Positions 33,130-42,236 of a stretch of DNA of 64,000 nucleotides are shown here, piece by piece. The stretch comes from an uncultured Amylibacter sp. Lineage in GTDB: Bacteria > Pseudomonadota > Alphaproteobacteria > Rhodobacterales > Rhodobacteraceae. Both the position numbers and the translations under genes were made by a program. The stretch spans positions 62,001 through 126,000 of the forward strand of contig CANMGS010000001.1 in NCBI GenBank assembly GCA_947497475.1, in the 5' to 3' direction. The notes beneath the pieces are model-generated. The model worked only from the letters and a program-made list of their open reading frames with translations. It ran no database searches and was not told the origin of the DNA. Positions within the stretch are counted from its first letter, which is position 1; every line of letters starts with the position of its first letter.

Positions 33130-34185
33130 TTAATTTGACAAAATTGCCTCTAATTCTTGTAAATCATCAGGTAATTTGGACGTAAACTCTACAAATTCTT
33201 GTGATACGGGGTGAACAAAGCCAAGTGACGCTGCGTGAAGTGCTTGGCGGTTGAATCCATTCAAAAATGCCTGTTCCGAAGGCTCAAATTGCGCCATTGG
33301 CAGGGTTTTACGTTTTCCATAAATCGGATCACCAATCAAACCGTGGCCAATATGGTTGGCATGAACACGAATTTGGTGCGTGCGACCTGTTTCTAACCAA
33401 CATTCAATTTTTGCTGCAAAGGGGCGCCCTACTGGACCGTAATAATCGGTTGTGATCATACGCGTGATCGCATGACGGCCTGAATCTGTGACAACAGCCA
33501 TACGTTTGCGATCAGTTTTATGCCGCGCAATGTTCGTCGCAACACGGATTACGGCGCCATCTTCGAAAGCCACACCATTAAGGCCGCCAATGCGTGGGTC
33601 AGAGCGGCTGGGGGCGCCATGCGTAAAGGCAATATAACGGCGTTTGATAGAATGATCGGCAAATTGCTTTGCCAAACCTTGGTGTGCCACATCAGATTTC
33701 GCAATCACCAATATACCAGATGTGTCTTTATCAATACGGTGCACGATGCCTGGGCGTTTTGTGCCGCCAACCCCTGACAAGCTGTCGCCGCAATAATGCA
33801 GCAATGCATTCACCAATGTACCTGTTTCAGAGCCTGGGGCTGGATGGACGACCATGCCACTTTCTTTGTTCACAACGATCAGATCGTCATCTTCATAGAT
33901 CACATCAATAGGAATATCCTCGGGTTCCGCATCCAAGCTGACTGGTTCTGGCATAATCACTTGCCATTCTTCACCCGCCTGCCCTTTGGTTTTCAAAACT
34001 GTCACCACATCACCACCAACACGCGAAACGGAACCATTTTCGATCAATTTAGTTAACATTGAACGGCTTAATGTCATGCCCTCTGGCACAACCTGTGCTA
34101 AGGCTTTATCAAGACGAGGCGCAGGCGCATCTGAAAGCGTCAAAATAACGGTACGATCACCTTGATCATTAACGGGGTCCGACAT
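33130..34185 (-). CDS. RluA-family pseudouridine synthase
   Basis: A 351-residue RNA pseudouridine synthase. An S4-like RNA-binding N-terminus (LDKALAQVVPEGMTLSRSMLTKLIENGSV) precedes the catalytic domain with HRIDKDTSGILVIAKSD, carrying the catalytic Asp. The position before rpoH in Rhodobacterales suggests the RluD group, which modifies 23S rRNA, but RluC is possible. The start ATG shares CATG with the start of the divergent DUF6476 gene, so the two coding regions overlap by two bases. Confidence 0.86.
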   Translation of the reverse strand: MSDPVNDQGDRTVILTLSDAPAPRLDKALAQVVPEGMTLSRSMLTKLIENGSVSRVGGDVVTVLKTKGQAGEEWQVIMPEPVSLDAEPEDIPIDVIYEDDDLIVVNKESGMVVHPAPGSETGTLVNALLHYCGDSLSGVGGTKRPGIVHRIDKDTSGILVIAKSDVAHQGLAKQFADHSIKRRYIAFTHGAPSRSDPRIGGLNGVAFEDGAVIRVATNIARHKTDRKRMAVVTDSGRHAITRMITTDYYGPVGRPFAAKIECWLETGRTHQIRVHANHIGHGLIGDPIYGKRKTLPMAQFEPSEQAFLNGFNRQALHAASLGFVHPVSQEFVEFTSKLPDDLQELEAILSN

Positions 34186-34489
34186 GGATGAACTTTCTGA
34201 CGATTATGTAGAGCCTAAAAGCATTACGCTGCTGCGCAGACTGGTCACAGTCCTACTGGTGGTTATGATTGTCGGCTTTGTAGCGTTGATTTTAACCCTT
34301 GTCATGCGATTACGGTCAGATACGCCCGTTTTGCCATTACCAAGCTCGATTACATTGCCTGATGGGTCGGTTGCCGAAACGTTTACGCAAGCAAAAGATT
34401 GGTATGCTGTGGTTACAACAGATGGGCGCGTGTTGATTTTTGATCGTGCGACCGGTGAATTGCGTCAGACGATGGAAATTGAAAAATAA
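34184..34489 (+). CDS. DUF6476 family membrane protein
   Basis: A 101-residue protein with one membrane helix near residues 20-43 (RRLVTVLLVVMIVGFVALIL) and a periplasmic domain with SSITLPDGSVAETFTQAKDWYAV and VLIFDRATGELRQTMEI. The pattern matches DUF6476, a small Rhodobacterales family found between the pseudouridine synthase and dnaG. Function unknown. Its ATG overlaps the divergent synthase ATG. Confidence 0.75.
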   Translation: MDELSDDYVEPKSITLLRRLVTVLLVVMIVGFVALILTLVMRLRSDTPVLPLPSSITLPDGSVAETFTQAKDWYAVVTTDGRVLIFDRATGELRQTMEIEK

Positions 34490-34537
34490 CCCAAGGCTGT
34501 ACTTGCATCCGCCCCCTATACAAACCATATTCTTGCA

Positions 34538-36481
34538 ATGAGTCTGCCACCTGGTTTTATTGATGAATTACGGGACCGTTCCTCGATCGCTCAGGTCGTT
34601 GGGCGTAAGGTCACTTGGGATGCGAAAAAATCCAATCCGGGCAAAGGCGATTATTGGGCGCCCTGCCCGTTTCATGCCGAAAAAACAGCCTCTTTTCATG
34701 TCGAAGACCAGAAAGGGTTTTATTACTGTTTTGGCTGTCATGCGAAGGGCAATGTTTACAGTTTTATCCAAGAAACCGAGAATGTGAATTTCATGGAAGC
34801 GGTGGAAATTTTGGCACGCGAAGCTGGCATGCCGATGCCCGCGCGTGATCCTGCCGCCCAGCAAAAAGCAGATAAACGGACAGTTCTGGTCGATATTATG
34901 GAACAAGCTGTGCAATATTACCGTTTGCAGTTGCGTACCAACTATGCCGAGGCAGCACGGGCCTATTTGGACAATCGTGGATTGCCTGAAAACACTTTGG
35001 AAGAGTTTCAGATTGGGTACGCCGATAATTCGCGCAATGGGTTGTTTGGGCATCTTACAGGTAAAGGCGTTAAGCCCGAAGATATCGTTGAAGCGGGTCT
35101 GGCGATTAAGCCTGATGATGGTGGCAATCCCTTTGATCGGTTCCGCAACCGCATTATGTTCCCAATCCGCGATGCGCGTGGGCGGTGTACGGCCTTTGGC
35201 GGTCGGGCGATGGATGCGAACCAGCCAGCGAAATACCTAAATTCACCAGAAACACCTTTGTTTGATAAAGGTCGTTCGCTTTACAACCACAAACCTGCCC
35301 GTGAAGCGGCTGGTAAGGCGGAAAGCTTGATTGTGGCCGAAGGCTATATGGATGTGATTGCCCTATCCCAAGCTGGGTTCAAACATGCCGTTGCCCCTTT
35401 GGGTACAGCTATTACAACGGATCAGTTACAGTTGATGTGGCGCATGTGTCCCGAGCCTATTATTGCTTTGGATGGTGATAAAGCTGGCATTCGCGCAGCC
35501 ATGCGGTTGATTGATTTATCTCTGCCATTGTTACAAGCAGGTAAATCACTGCGGTTTTGTATTATGCCAGAGGGTCAAGATCCTGATGACCTGATCAAAG
35601 CCCAAGGTGCGAAAGCCATGCAAGCTCTGTTGGATAATGCGCAACCAATGGTGAATTTACTTTGGCAACGCGAAACTGAGGGTAAGGTTTTTGATAGCCC
35701 CGAACGGCGCGCAGCATTAGATGCAGAATTACGCCGTGTGCTGAATACAATCCAAGACCGTTCGATCAAATCGCATTATGGGCAAGTCATTAAAGATTTC
35801 CGTTATGATTTGTTTGCACGTAAGCGCAGTCAAAACACATTCCACCCCAGTAAGTGGAAAAAGAATGCACCGAAAAAACCAACCGCTGGCACCAAAGGGT
35901 CTTTGCTTGCTCAAAACGAGCAAGCTGACACGCGGATGCGTGAGGCAGTGATTTTGTTGGCGGCATTGCGAAACCCGCAAGCTGCTATGAAATCAGAAAG
36001 TGCGTTGGAAAAATGCCGTATTGCATCACCTGATTATAAAGAAATTCAGAACCAGCTCTTGGCAAATTTACATGACGACCTATCTAATCAAGATGCATCT
36101 GAAGCATTGAATTTCAAAATGATGGATGCTTTGGGATATGACCCAATTGATCATTTATGTGGGATTAAAGCGGTGCGGGAACATCCCTATTTAAAACAAG
36201 GCGCCGATCCCGAGATGACACAACGGGTTCTTGACGAAGAATTAACCAAACATGCCGCAATTTTAGGGGCATTACATGAAATTCGCGAAGCGGAAGAAGA
36301 TTTAACAAGAATGGCCGATGAAAGCACCACTTGGCGCGTGCAACAGGCTACAGAAGCGCGTAATAGCGCTACGAAGACAGACTATGGAAATGAAGATAAT
36401 TCGGGCGATGATAGTGATAATTTATCACAACAACTGCAAAAAATGCTCGATGATCAGATTTGGGTAAAGAAAAAGCCGTAA
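34538..36481 (+). CDS. dnaG: DNA primase DnaG
   Basis: A 647-residue primase. The N-terminal zinc domain is CPFHAEKTASFHVEDQ..CFGCHAKGN (CHC2), followed by the RNA polymerase core with the TOPRIM Glu in LIVAEGYMDVIAL and acidic ALDGDKAG, and a helical C-terminal region for helicase contact. It makes RNA primers at the replication fork. A low-complexity acidic stretch (DYGNEDNSGDDSDN) lies near the end. It is followed after 84 bases by rpoD, the classic macromolecular-synthesis order. Confidence 0.95.
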   Translation: MSLPPGFIDELRDRSSIAQVVGRKVTWDAKKSNPGKGDYWAPCPFHAEKTASFHVEDQKGFYYCFGCHAKGNVYSFIQETENVNFMEAVEILAREAGMPMPARDPAAQQKADKRTVLVDIMEQAVQYYRLQLRTNYAEAARAYLDNRGLPENTLEEFQIGYADNSRNGLFGHLTGKGVKPEDIVEAGLAIKPDDGGNPFDRFRNRIMFPIRDARGRCTAFGGRAMDANQPAKYLNSPETPLFDKGRSLYNHKPAREAAGKAESLIVAEGYMDVIALSQAGFKHAVAPLGTAITTDQLQLMWRMCPEPIIALDGDKAGIRAAMRLIDLSLPLLQAGKSLRFCIMPEGQDPDDLIKAQGAKAMQALLDNAQPMVNLLWQRETEGKVFDSPERRAALDAELRRVLNTIQDRSIKSHYGQVIKDFRYDLFARKRSQNTFHPSKWKKNAPKKPTAGTKGSLLAQNEQADTRMREAVILLAALRNPQAAMKSESALEKCRIASPDYKEIQNQLLANLHDDLSNQDASEALNFKMMDALGYDPIDHLCGIKAVREHPYLKQGADPEMTQRVLDEELTKHAAILGALHEIREAEEDLTRMADESTTWRVQQATEARNSATKTDYGNEDNSGDDSDNLSQQLQKMLDDQIWVKKKP

Positions 36482-36488
36482 AAGCATT

Positions 36489-36549
36489 GCGAATCACTGC
36501 GGCAATGTATTGATTCGCGTTGAGCGGGAATGATTCGTTTTTCGAATCA
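36489..36549 (+). promoter_or_regulatory. dnaG-rpoD gap with four GANTC sites
   Basis: GANTC, the methylation site of the alphaproteobacterial CcrM enzyme, occurs at 36491 (GAATC), 36512 (GATTC), 36532 (GATTC) and 36544 (GAATC). They sit in two inverted repeats: GCGAATCA / TGATTCGC over 36489-36518, and TGATTCG-TTTTT-CGAATCA at 36531-36549. The second can form a hairpin ahead of the rpoD ribosome site. The density suggests methylation-linked control of rpoD. Confidence 0.6.
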
Positions 36550-36565
36550 GTTATAGGAGTAACAC

Positions 36566-38560
36566 ATGGCAGCTAAAGACACTGAAGTGGGTAAGAACGA
36601 GCAAGCAGAAGGTGCTTCTACAATCTCCGACCGCAGTCAGGCCGACATTAAGAAAATGATCTCTGTTGCGCGCGAGCGTGGCTATATCACTTATGACGAG
36701 CTGAACGAAGTTTTACCACCTGACCAAGTGTCTTCGGAACAAATCGAAGATGTGATGTCTATGCTGTCTGAAATGGGCATCAACATTATCGAAGCCGACG
36801 AGTTGGAAGATGAAGGCGCGCGTGAGTTAACTGTTGTTGAAGCAGATAAAAAAGAGCTCGCCCTTGCCAATACTGGTGAAGCTAAGCTTGACCGTACTGA
36901 CGATCCTGTTCGTATGTACCTACGTGAAATGGGCTCTGTTGAGTTGCTGTCACGCGAAGGCGAAATTGCGATTGCAAAGCGTATCGAAGCGGGTCGTAAC
37001 ACGATGATCGCAGGGCTTTGTGAAAGCCCGCTGACATTCCAAGCGATTACGATCTGGCGCGAAGAGCTTTTGGAAGAAGAAATTCTACTGCGTGATGTGA
37101 TCGATCTGGAAACCACATTTGGCAACTCTATGGAAGGCGATGATGTCGAACCGATCGCCAGCACGTTGGGATCAACGCCCGCGAACATGAAGCCTGCCCC
37201 TGTTAAAAAAGAGCCAGAAGTCGAAGTCGATGCAGATGGCAACCCAATCCGCAGCGACGATGATGACGACGATGAGGATGATGCAGCAAACCTATCGCTT
37301 GCAGCGATGGAAGCAGTGCTGAAACCAGAAGTTTTGGATACGTTGGCGAAAATCGCCAAGAGTTATAACAAACTGGCTGAAATGCAGGATGTGCGTATCT
37401 CTGCCACTTTGAATGAGGATTCAACATTCTCTGCCAAAGAGGAAAAAGCCTATCAAACATTACGTACGAAATTAGTTGAGCAAGTGAACGCGCTTCACTT
37501 CCACAACAACCGTATCGAAGCATTGATTGACCAGCTTTACGGTATCAACCGCAAGATCATGTCGCTGGACAGTGGCATGGTGAAGCTGGCTGACCAGTCC
37601 CGCATCAACCGTCGTGAGTTCATTGATGCGTATCGTGGATCAGAGCTTGATCCGATGTGGTTAGACAACATTGCCGAAAAAGATGGTCGTGGCTGGGGTG
37701 TATTCATCGAAAAACACCGCGAAAAGGCCGAAGAAATTCGCGCTGAAATGGCGCAAGTTGGTCAATATGTGGGCGTGGACATTTCCGAATACCGCCGCAT
37801 CGTGAACCAAGTGCAAAAAGGTGAAAAAGAAGCCCGTATTGCGAAAAAAGAAATGGTCGAGGCCAATCTGCGTTTGGTAATTTCCATTGCGAAGAAATAC
37901 ACAAACCGTGGTTTGCAGTTCTTGGATTTGATCCAAGAAGGTAACATTGGCTTGATGAAAGCGGTTGATAAGTTCGAATATCGCCGTGGTTATAAATTCA
38001 GCACCTATGCCACATGGTGGATCCGTCAGGCGATTACGCGTTCTATCGCGGATCAGGCCCGTACGATCCGTATTCCTGTGCATATGATCGAAACGATCAA
38101 CAAATTGGTGCGGACTGGTCGCCAAATGTTGCACGAGATTGGCCGCGAGCCAACGCCAGAGGAATTATCAGCCAAGCTGCAAATGCCACTGGAAAAAGTG
38201 CGCAAAGTTATGAAAATCGCGAAAGAACCTATTTCCTTGGAAACACCTATTGGTGACGAAGAAGATTCACAATTGGGCGATTTCATTGAAGATAAGAATG
38301 CGATCTTGCCATTGGACAGCGCTATTCAGGGCAACCTGAAAGAAACAACAACACGTGTGTTGGCGTCTCTGACACCACGCGAAGAACGTGTATTGCGTAT
38401 GCGCTTTGGTATTGGCATGAACACCGACCATACTTTGGAAGAGGTTGGCCAGCAGTTCAGCGTGACACGCGAACGTATCCGTCAGATCGAAGCGAAAGCA
38501 TTGCGGAAGTTAAAACATCCAAGCAGATCACGCAAGTTGCGCAGCTTCTTGGATCAATAG
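36566..38560 (+). CDS. rpoD: Primary sigma factor RpoD (sigma-70)
   Basis: A 664-residue primary sigma factor. Region 1.1 is at the N-terminus, region 1.2 is [21 protein letters not shown], followed by an acidic stretch ([15 protein letters not shown]) in the non-conserved domain. Region 2.4 is [20 protein letters not shown] and region 4.2 is [20 protein letters not shown]. It directs RNA polymerase to housekeeping promoters. An AGGAG site precedes the ATG and a strong terminator follows the stop. Confidence 0.97.
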   Translation: MAAKDTEVGKNEQAEGASTISDRSQADIKKMISVARERGYITYDELNEVLPPDQVSSEQIEDVMSMLSEMGINIIEADELEDEGARELTVVEADKKELALANTGEAKLDRTDDPVRMYLREMGSVELLSREGEIAIAKRIEAGRNTMIAGLCESPLTFQAITIWREELLEEEILLRDVIDLETTFGNSMEGDDVEPIASTLGSTPANMKPAPVKKEPEVEVDADGNPIRSDDDDDDEDDAANLSLAAMEAVLKPEVLDTLAKIAKSYNKLAEMQDVRISATLNEDSTFSAKEEKAYQTLRTKLVEQVNALHFHNNRIEALIDQLYGINRKIMSLDSGMVKLADQSRINRREFIDAYRGSELDPMWLDNIAEKDGRGWGVFIEKHREKAEEIRAEMAQVGQYVGVDISEYRRIVNQVQKGEKEARIAKKEMVEANLRLVISIAKKYTNRGLQFLDLIQEGNIGLMKAVDKFEYRRGYKFSTYATWWIRQAITRSIADQARTIRIPVHMIETINKLVRTGRQMLHEIGREPTPEELSAKLQMPLEKVRKVMKIAKEPISLETPIGDEEDSQLGDFIEDKNAILPLDSAIQGNLKETTTRVLASLTPREERVLRMRFGIGMNTDHTLEEVGQQFSVTRERIRQIEAKALRKLKHPSRSRKLRSFLDQ

Positions 38561-38565
38561 AATTT

Positions 38566-38588
38566 AAGGCACCTTCGGGTGCCTTTTT
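38566..38588 (+). terminator. Intrinsic terminator of rpoD
   Basis: GGCACC-TTCG-GGTGCC followed by TTTTT, six bases after the stop region, with the very stable TTCG loop. Confidence 0.95.
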
Positions 38589-38651
38589 CATTACATTGAC
38601 ACAACTTAGCCTTCCGCCCTACGGTTTACGCAACCCAAAGGAACAGTGCCT

Positions 38652-39014
38652 ATGTCCACTTTAGCTCTTATCATTGTCGTTATTATCGCCATCCTACATC
38701 TTTATATCGCTTGGTTCGAAATGTTTGCATGGACCAGCCGTGGGCCGAAAATATTCAAAAGCTTTCCAAAGGATTTATTTGAACCCACAAAAGCTATGGC
38801 AGCAAATCAAGGGCTATATAACGGGTTTCTTGCCGCTGGATTAATCTGGTCTTTGTTTATCCAAGATCCTGTCTGGCAACCTCGCATTGCGATTTGTTTT
38901 CTGCTTTTTGTAGCAGTTGCAGGCGTTTACGGTGCCGCAACAGTATCCAAGCGCATCTTATATGTCCAAACGGTTCCAGCAGTCCTAGGCTTATTTTTGG
39001 TGTTTCTTGGATAA
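38652..39014 (+). CDS. DUF1304 family membrane protein
   Basis: A 120-residue protein with four membrane helices: LALIIVVIIAILHLYIAWFEMF, then FLAAGLIWSLF, AICFLLFVAVAGVYGAATV and TVPAVLGLFLVFL, matching DUF1304. A basic loop (TSRGPKIFKSFPKDLFE) sits between helices 1 and 2. The ATG at 38652 is used because AGGA is correctly spaced from it. Function unknown. Confidence 0.85.
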   Translation: MSTLALIIVVIIAILHLYIAWFEMFAWTSRGPKIFKSFPKDLFEPTKAMAANQGLYNGFLAAGLIWSLFIQDPVWQPRIAICFLLFVAVAGVYGAATVSKRILYVQTVPAVLGLFLVFLG

Positions 39015-39069
39015 TATCTGTTTGCCGAATTAGGGTTCCATTTGCGACCATACGGCTTATATCGAAAGT

Positions 39070-39501
39070 ATGACGCAAGCATCAGACATCATAAGCACGG
39101 TACAGACCCAAGATACGATCGTCTTTGATGGCACTTGTGTTTTGTGCAACGGGTTTATGAAATTCATTTTGCGGTTTGATCGACAAAAGAACTTTAAGTT
39201 CCTTACAGCCCAATCTGACAATGGTCAGGTACTTTATAAGCATCATAATCTAGACCCGACCGATTTCGATACTTTCCTTGTGTTTGTAGACGGTCAGCTA
39301 CATGAGCGTTTGGATGGTGTGCTGGCGATCTACTCTAAACTTGGCTGGCCTTGGAAAATTGCTGGGATCGCACATATCTTGCCCCGCACAATTAAGAATT
39401 GGCTCTATGTCCGCGTTGCCAAAAACCGTTATGCAATTTTTGGGCAATATGATGAATGCATGATACCAACACCCGATATCAAAGCGCGGTTTCTGGATTA
39501 G
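39070..39501 (+). CDS. Thiol-disulfide oxidoreductase of the DCC family
   Basis: A 143-residue protein with the DCC/DUF393 motif FDGTCVLCNGFMKFILRFD, a thioredoxin-like CxxC site, and FLTAQSDNGQ and DTFLVFVDGQLHERLDG later. Members are predicted thiol-disulfide enzymes in the cytoplasm, often near multi-pass membrane proteins. Here the stop overlaps the convergent membrane gene by four bases. Function inferred from the motif only. Confidence 0.82.
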   Translation: MTQASDIISTVQTQDTIVFDGTCVLCNGFMKFILRFDRQKNFKFLTAQSDNGQVLYKHHNLDPTDFDTFLVFVDGQLHERLDGVLAIYSKLGWPWKIAGIAHILPRTIKNWLYVRVAKNRYAIFGQYDECMIPTPDIKARFLD

Positions 39502-40391
39502 GCAAGGATACCGGGGCGTACGCCTGATAATTCCATCGCCAACAGATAGAATATCCACAGCACATAGAATTTGCGGGCAGATTTCGTTTGTTCATCGGTC
39601 AGCGCATATCCCAAAATACAGTTCATCGACAGAAACACGTTCTCGTTCCGTGTCGAATAAATGATAACCACAAACAGAAGTAATGCGTAATGCACCCAGA
39701 TGCCCAAACGCGCGCGTAGTAACAGTGCTGCTTCCATCAAGAATTGTGCTGCAAGCGATGTATATGTCAGTCCCATGATCAGAATAGTAATGCCTGCAGG
39801 TACAGCCAAGGACAGTGAATTACCCGTTTGTGGCATCGTATCTGCAAGCTCTCTACGCCCTGCCAAATTTTCATGCACAACATTAAACCAATCTGGATAA
39901 AATAACGAAATCAATACCTTAAACATATTACCAGACAGGATGTAATCACCGATTAAATTGCCACTCATATAATAAGGAGAGGACAGTTTCTGTATCAACG
40001 CCAAACCCATTAGAAGCGTTAAGAACCATAGGGCTATTTTTTGCATCAACAGTTCGCCGTTTTCTGCGGCAACAACGATCATTAAGGCAAGACCGATGTA
40101 AGCAATCACAAATCCATGGTTCGCGATGACATAGAAATTCAGATACACGTTTATAAGCAGCATCACCGATGAAACAGCAAGCATCCAAAACCATCTGCGC
40201 TTTTCGGTACTTGTGATCATGATCAACAGCACCCATGGCATAGCGATGCGGAATAAGGCTGGGATGTATTCTTTGGTGGTGAAAAACGTAAATACAATCG
40301 CGGCAAAAAGGATCATCAAAGTGTGGAAGTAATTGTCCGTTGCAAAACGCGTAACGGCTGTCAGGGCGCGGGTGCGGGAATGTGTGTTCAT
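39498..40391 (-). CDS. Multi-pass membrane protein, unknown function
   Basis: A 297-residue protein with about seven to eight membrane helices. The start MNTHSRTRALTAV follows GGAGGGCAGTGAT and lies one base after the preceding stop; the longer frame is not used. Landmarks are ILFAAIVFTFFTTKEYIPALFR, YYMSGNLIGDYILSGNMFKV and IWVHYALLLFVVIIYSTRNE. It recalls the HTTM-type proteins that often sit near DCC-family genes, but the match is not firm. It is cotranscribed with the upstream single-pass protein. Confidence 0.62.
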   Translation of the reverse strand: MNTHSRTRALTAVTRFATDNYFHTLMILFAAIVFTFFTTKEYIPALFRIAMPWVLLIMITSTEKRRWFWMLAVSSVMLLINVYLNFYVIANHGFVIAYIGLALMIVVAAENGELLMQKIALWFLTLLMGLALIQKLSSPYYMSGNLIGDYILSGNMFKVLISLFYPDWFNVVHENLAGRRELADTMPQTGNSLSLAVPAGITILIMGLTYTSLAAQFLMEAALLLRARLGIWVHYALLLFVVIIYSTRNENVFLSMNCILGYALTDEQTKSARKFYVLWIFYLLAMELSGVRPGILA

Positions 40392-40392
40392 A

Positions 40393-40917
40393 TCACTGCC
40401 CTCCCATCTGTGTTTCAAACACGATACGGCGCGTGACATTTTTCGCATACATATCTTGGGCATTCTCATAGATCACAATGCGCATATCATTGGGCAGGAA
40501 TGCATTGCCGATTTTTGGTTGCACACCGCCTGTCAGATCATCCAACCATGCTGTACGCGAAGCTAGTGTAATGATTTCATCTGCGTCTTTTTTCGTCGGG
40601 TAAAATCGCAATTTTGCGGCTTTATCCGTAATGCCTTGTAGGAATTGTCCTCCCTTAAGGCTGATCCCACCTTGCCAATTCGCAATGACCTGATTTTCTG
40701 GGTAAAGCCGCATTTGGGCCAACTCACCCCCACTGCGCATTTCCAACCATACCGTGCGGCTATCCGCATGAGGTTCGGTATACATACCAAAACCGCCACC
40801 CTTCCATGGGGTCAATGCAGTGGTTTTATGGGTGTAGAATTGAAAGCCAACATTAGCTGTGACCAATATGACCAATAATACTGCCAATAGTTTTGCGTTC
40901 TTCCCAATGAACTGCAT
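40393..40917 (-). CDS. Single-pass membrane protein, unknown function
   Basis: A 174-residue protein with one N-terminal helix (LLAVLLVILVTANVGFQFY) and a soluble domain that opens TPWKGGGFGMYTEPHADSRTV. The string GGGFGMY is typical of partners of HTTM-like membrane proteins. AGGGGC precedes the ATG at good distance. It is followed after one base by the multi-pass protein gene, so the two probably work together. Function unknown. Confidence 0.6.
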   Translation of the reverse strand: MQFIGKNAKLLAVLLVILVTANVGFQFYTHKTTALTPWKGGGFGMYTEPHADSRTVWLEMRSGGELAQMRLYPENQVIANWQGGISLKGGQFLQGITDKAAKLRFYPTKKDADEIITLASRTAWLDDLTGGVQPKIGNAFLPNDMRIVIYENAQDMYAKNVTRRIVFETQMGGQ

Positions 40918-40998
40918 GATTTGCCCCTGTTACTTTTGCATAACTTACCGCGCTGAAATCCTATCGCCAAGCCTTCATTCACGCGTTATGCACTATGT

Positions 40999-41424
40999 AT
41001 GAGTATGCAAACCACATTTGAAATTCGCACCAATGGTGCTGGCCTTTATGAATTCACCCGCGATGTCACGCAGTGGGTCAGTGATCAGCGCCAGAACAGC
41101 GGTTTACTGACCTTGTATGTGCAACACACATCCTGTTCGTTGTTAATCCAAGAGAATGCAGACCCAGAGGTGCAAACGGATATGCAGGCGTTTTTTGAAC
41201 GTTTGGTACCAGATACGAACCATCCCTCAATGTCTTACCTGACACATACATACGAAGGCCCTGATGATATGCCTGCCCATATCAAAGCCGCTCTGACGCC
41301 CGTTTCCCTATCTATCCCTTTGATGAACGGCGCATTAGCGTTGGGCACATGGCAAGGTATATACCTGTTCGAACACCGTACCCGTCCACATTCGAGGCGT
41401 ATTGTGGCGCATTTAAGTGCATAA
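40999..41424 (+). CDS. YjbQ / UPF0047 family protein (secondary thiamine-phosphate synthase type)
   Basis: A 141-residue protein of the YjbQ family: GLLTLYVQHTSCSLLIQENAD, VPDTNHPSMSYLTHTYEG, DDMPAHIKAALTPVSLSIP and GTWQGIYLFEHR. E. coli YjbQ shows weak thiamine-phosphate synthase activity, but the real role of the family is open. The fold is small and cytoplasmic. It stands alone, divergent from the preceding membrane protein gene. Confidence 0.87.
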   Translation: MSMQTTFEIRTNGAGLYEFTRDVTQWVSDQRQNSGLLTLYVQHTSCSLLIQENADPEVQTDMQAFFERLVPDTNHPSMSYLTHTYEGPDDMPAHIKAALTPVSLSIPLMNGALALGTWQGIYLFEHRTRPHSRRIVAHLSA

Positions 41425-41557
41425 GTTGCAAACTCTAAAACCTCTTCATTGATTTCAATTCAAGAATAGCAATCTGAATGAAGTTTTATATGTGTGAGCA
41501 TGTTACGATCAAAGGAACGTTAACAAAATCAACGCATTAAAAGAGAATTACCACGTT

Positions 41558-42151
41558 ATGTCTTATAAATTTAAACTCGCCGCTTTCGCATTATCAGCAT
41601 GGATAGCCTTTACGAACATATCCGCACAGGCGCAAGAAACTTACGACACGGATCAAAGCCACACTGAACTATTATTCCAATGGAACCATTCTGGTGTCGC
41701 TTTACAACATGGTGAATTCACTAAAGTCACTGGAGTTCTCAACCTTGTTGAAGATGCACTGGAAAAATCCGAGATTAACGTGACCATTAATACGGCAAGT
41801 ATTTCCACTGGTTACGAACCGTTAGATGATGTCTTGAAAGGCAGTGAATGGTTTAATGTCGAAAAATATCCCGAAGCAACATTCAAAAGTACATCAATCG
41901 AAGTAACAGGTGAGAAAACGGCGAAAATCACTGGAGATTTAACAATTCGTAGCATTACAAAACCTGTCGTTTTGGATGCGACATTAACCCATTACGGGCC
42001 ACACCCAGTCGCGCAATATGTTGCTTTTTATAAAGGGCAATGGGCTGCATTTTCAGCCACGACTGAAATTCGCCATCAGGCTTTTGGGGTTGGGCCGTAC
42101 TCGATGGGCGGTATAAAAATCCAGATACACACAAAACTAAAAGCGCGATAA
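41558..42151 (+). CDS. YceI family periplasmic protein (first of three)
   Basis: A 197-residue protein with a signal peptide (MSYKFKLAAFALSAWIAF..AQA, cleavage before QETYD). The YceI lipocalin-like barrel is visible: YDTDQSHTELLFQWNHSG, VTGVLNLVEDALEKSEINVT, EKYPEATFKSTSI and ITGDLTIRSITKPVVLDATL. Such proteins bind isoprenoid-like lipids in the periplasm. Two more copies lie at 43171 and 53028. It is 85 bases upstream of an AraC regulator gene. Confidence 0.88.
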   Translation: MSYKFKLAAFALSAWIAFTNISAQAQETYDTDQSHTELLFQWNHSGVALQHGEFTKVTGVLNLVEDALEKSEINVTINTASISTGYEPLDDVLKGSEWFNVEKYPEATFKSTSIEVTGEKTAKITGDLTIRSITKPVVLDATLTHYGPHPVAQYVAFYKGQWAAFSATTEIRHQAFGVGPYSMGGIKIQIHTKLKAR

Positions 42152-42236
42152 CTTTAGTGTAAGTCTTGATTGCTGCTTGAAAACGCTCATGCTGTTTTCG
42201 GACACACTCGCATTATGATAAATCTGGGTCGTAAGT

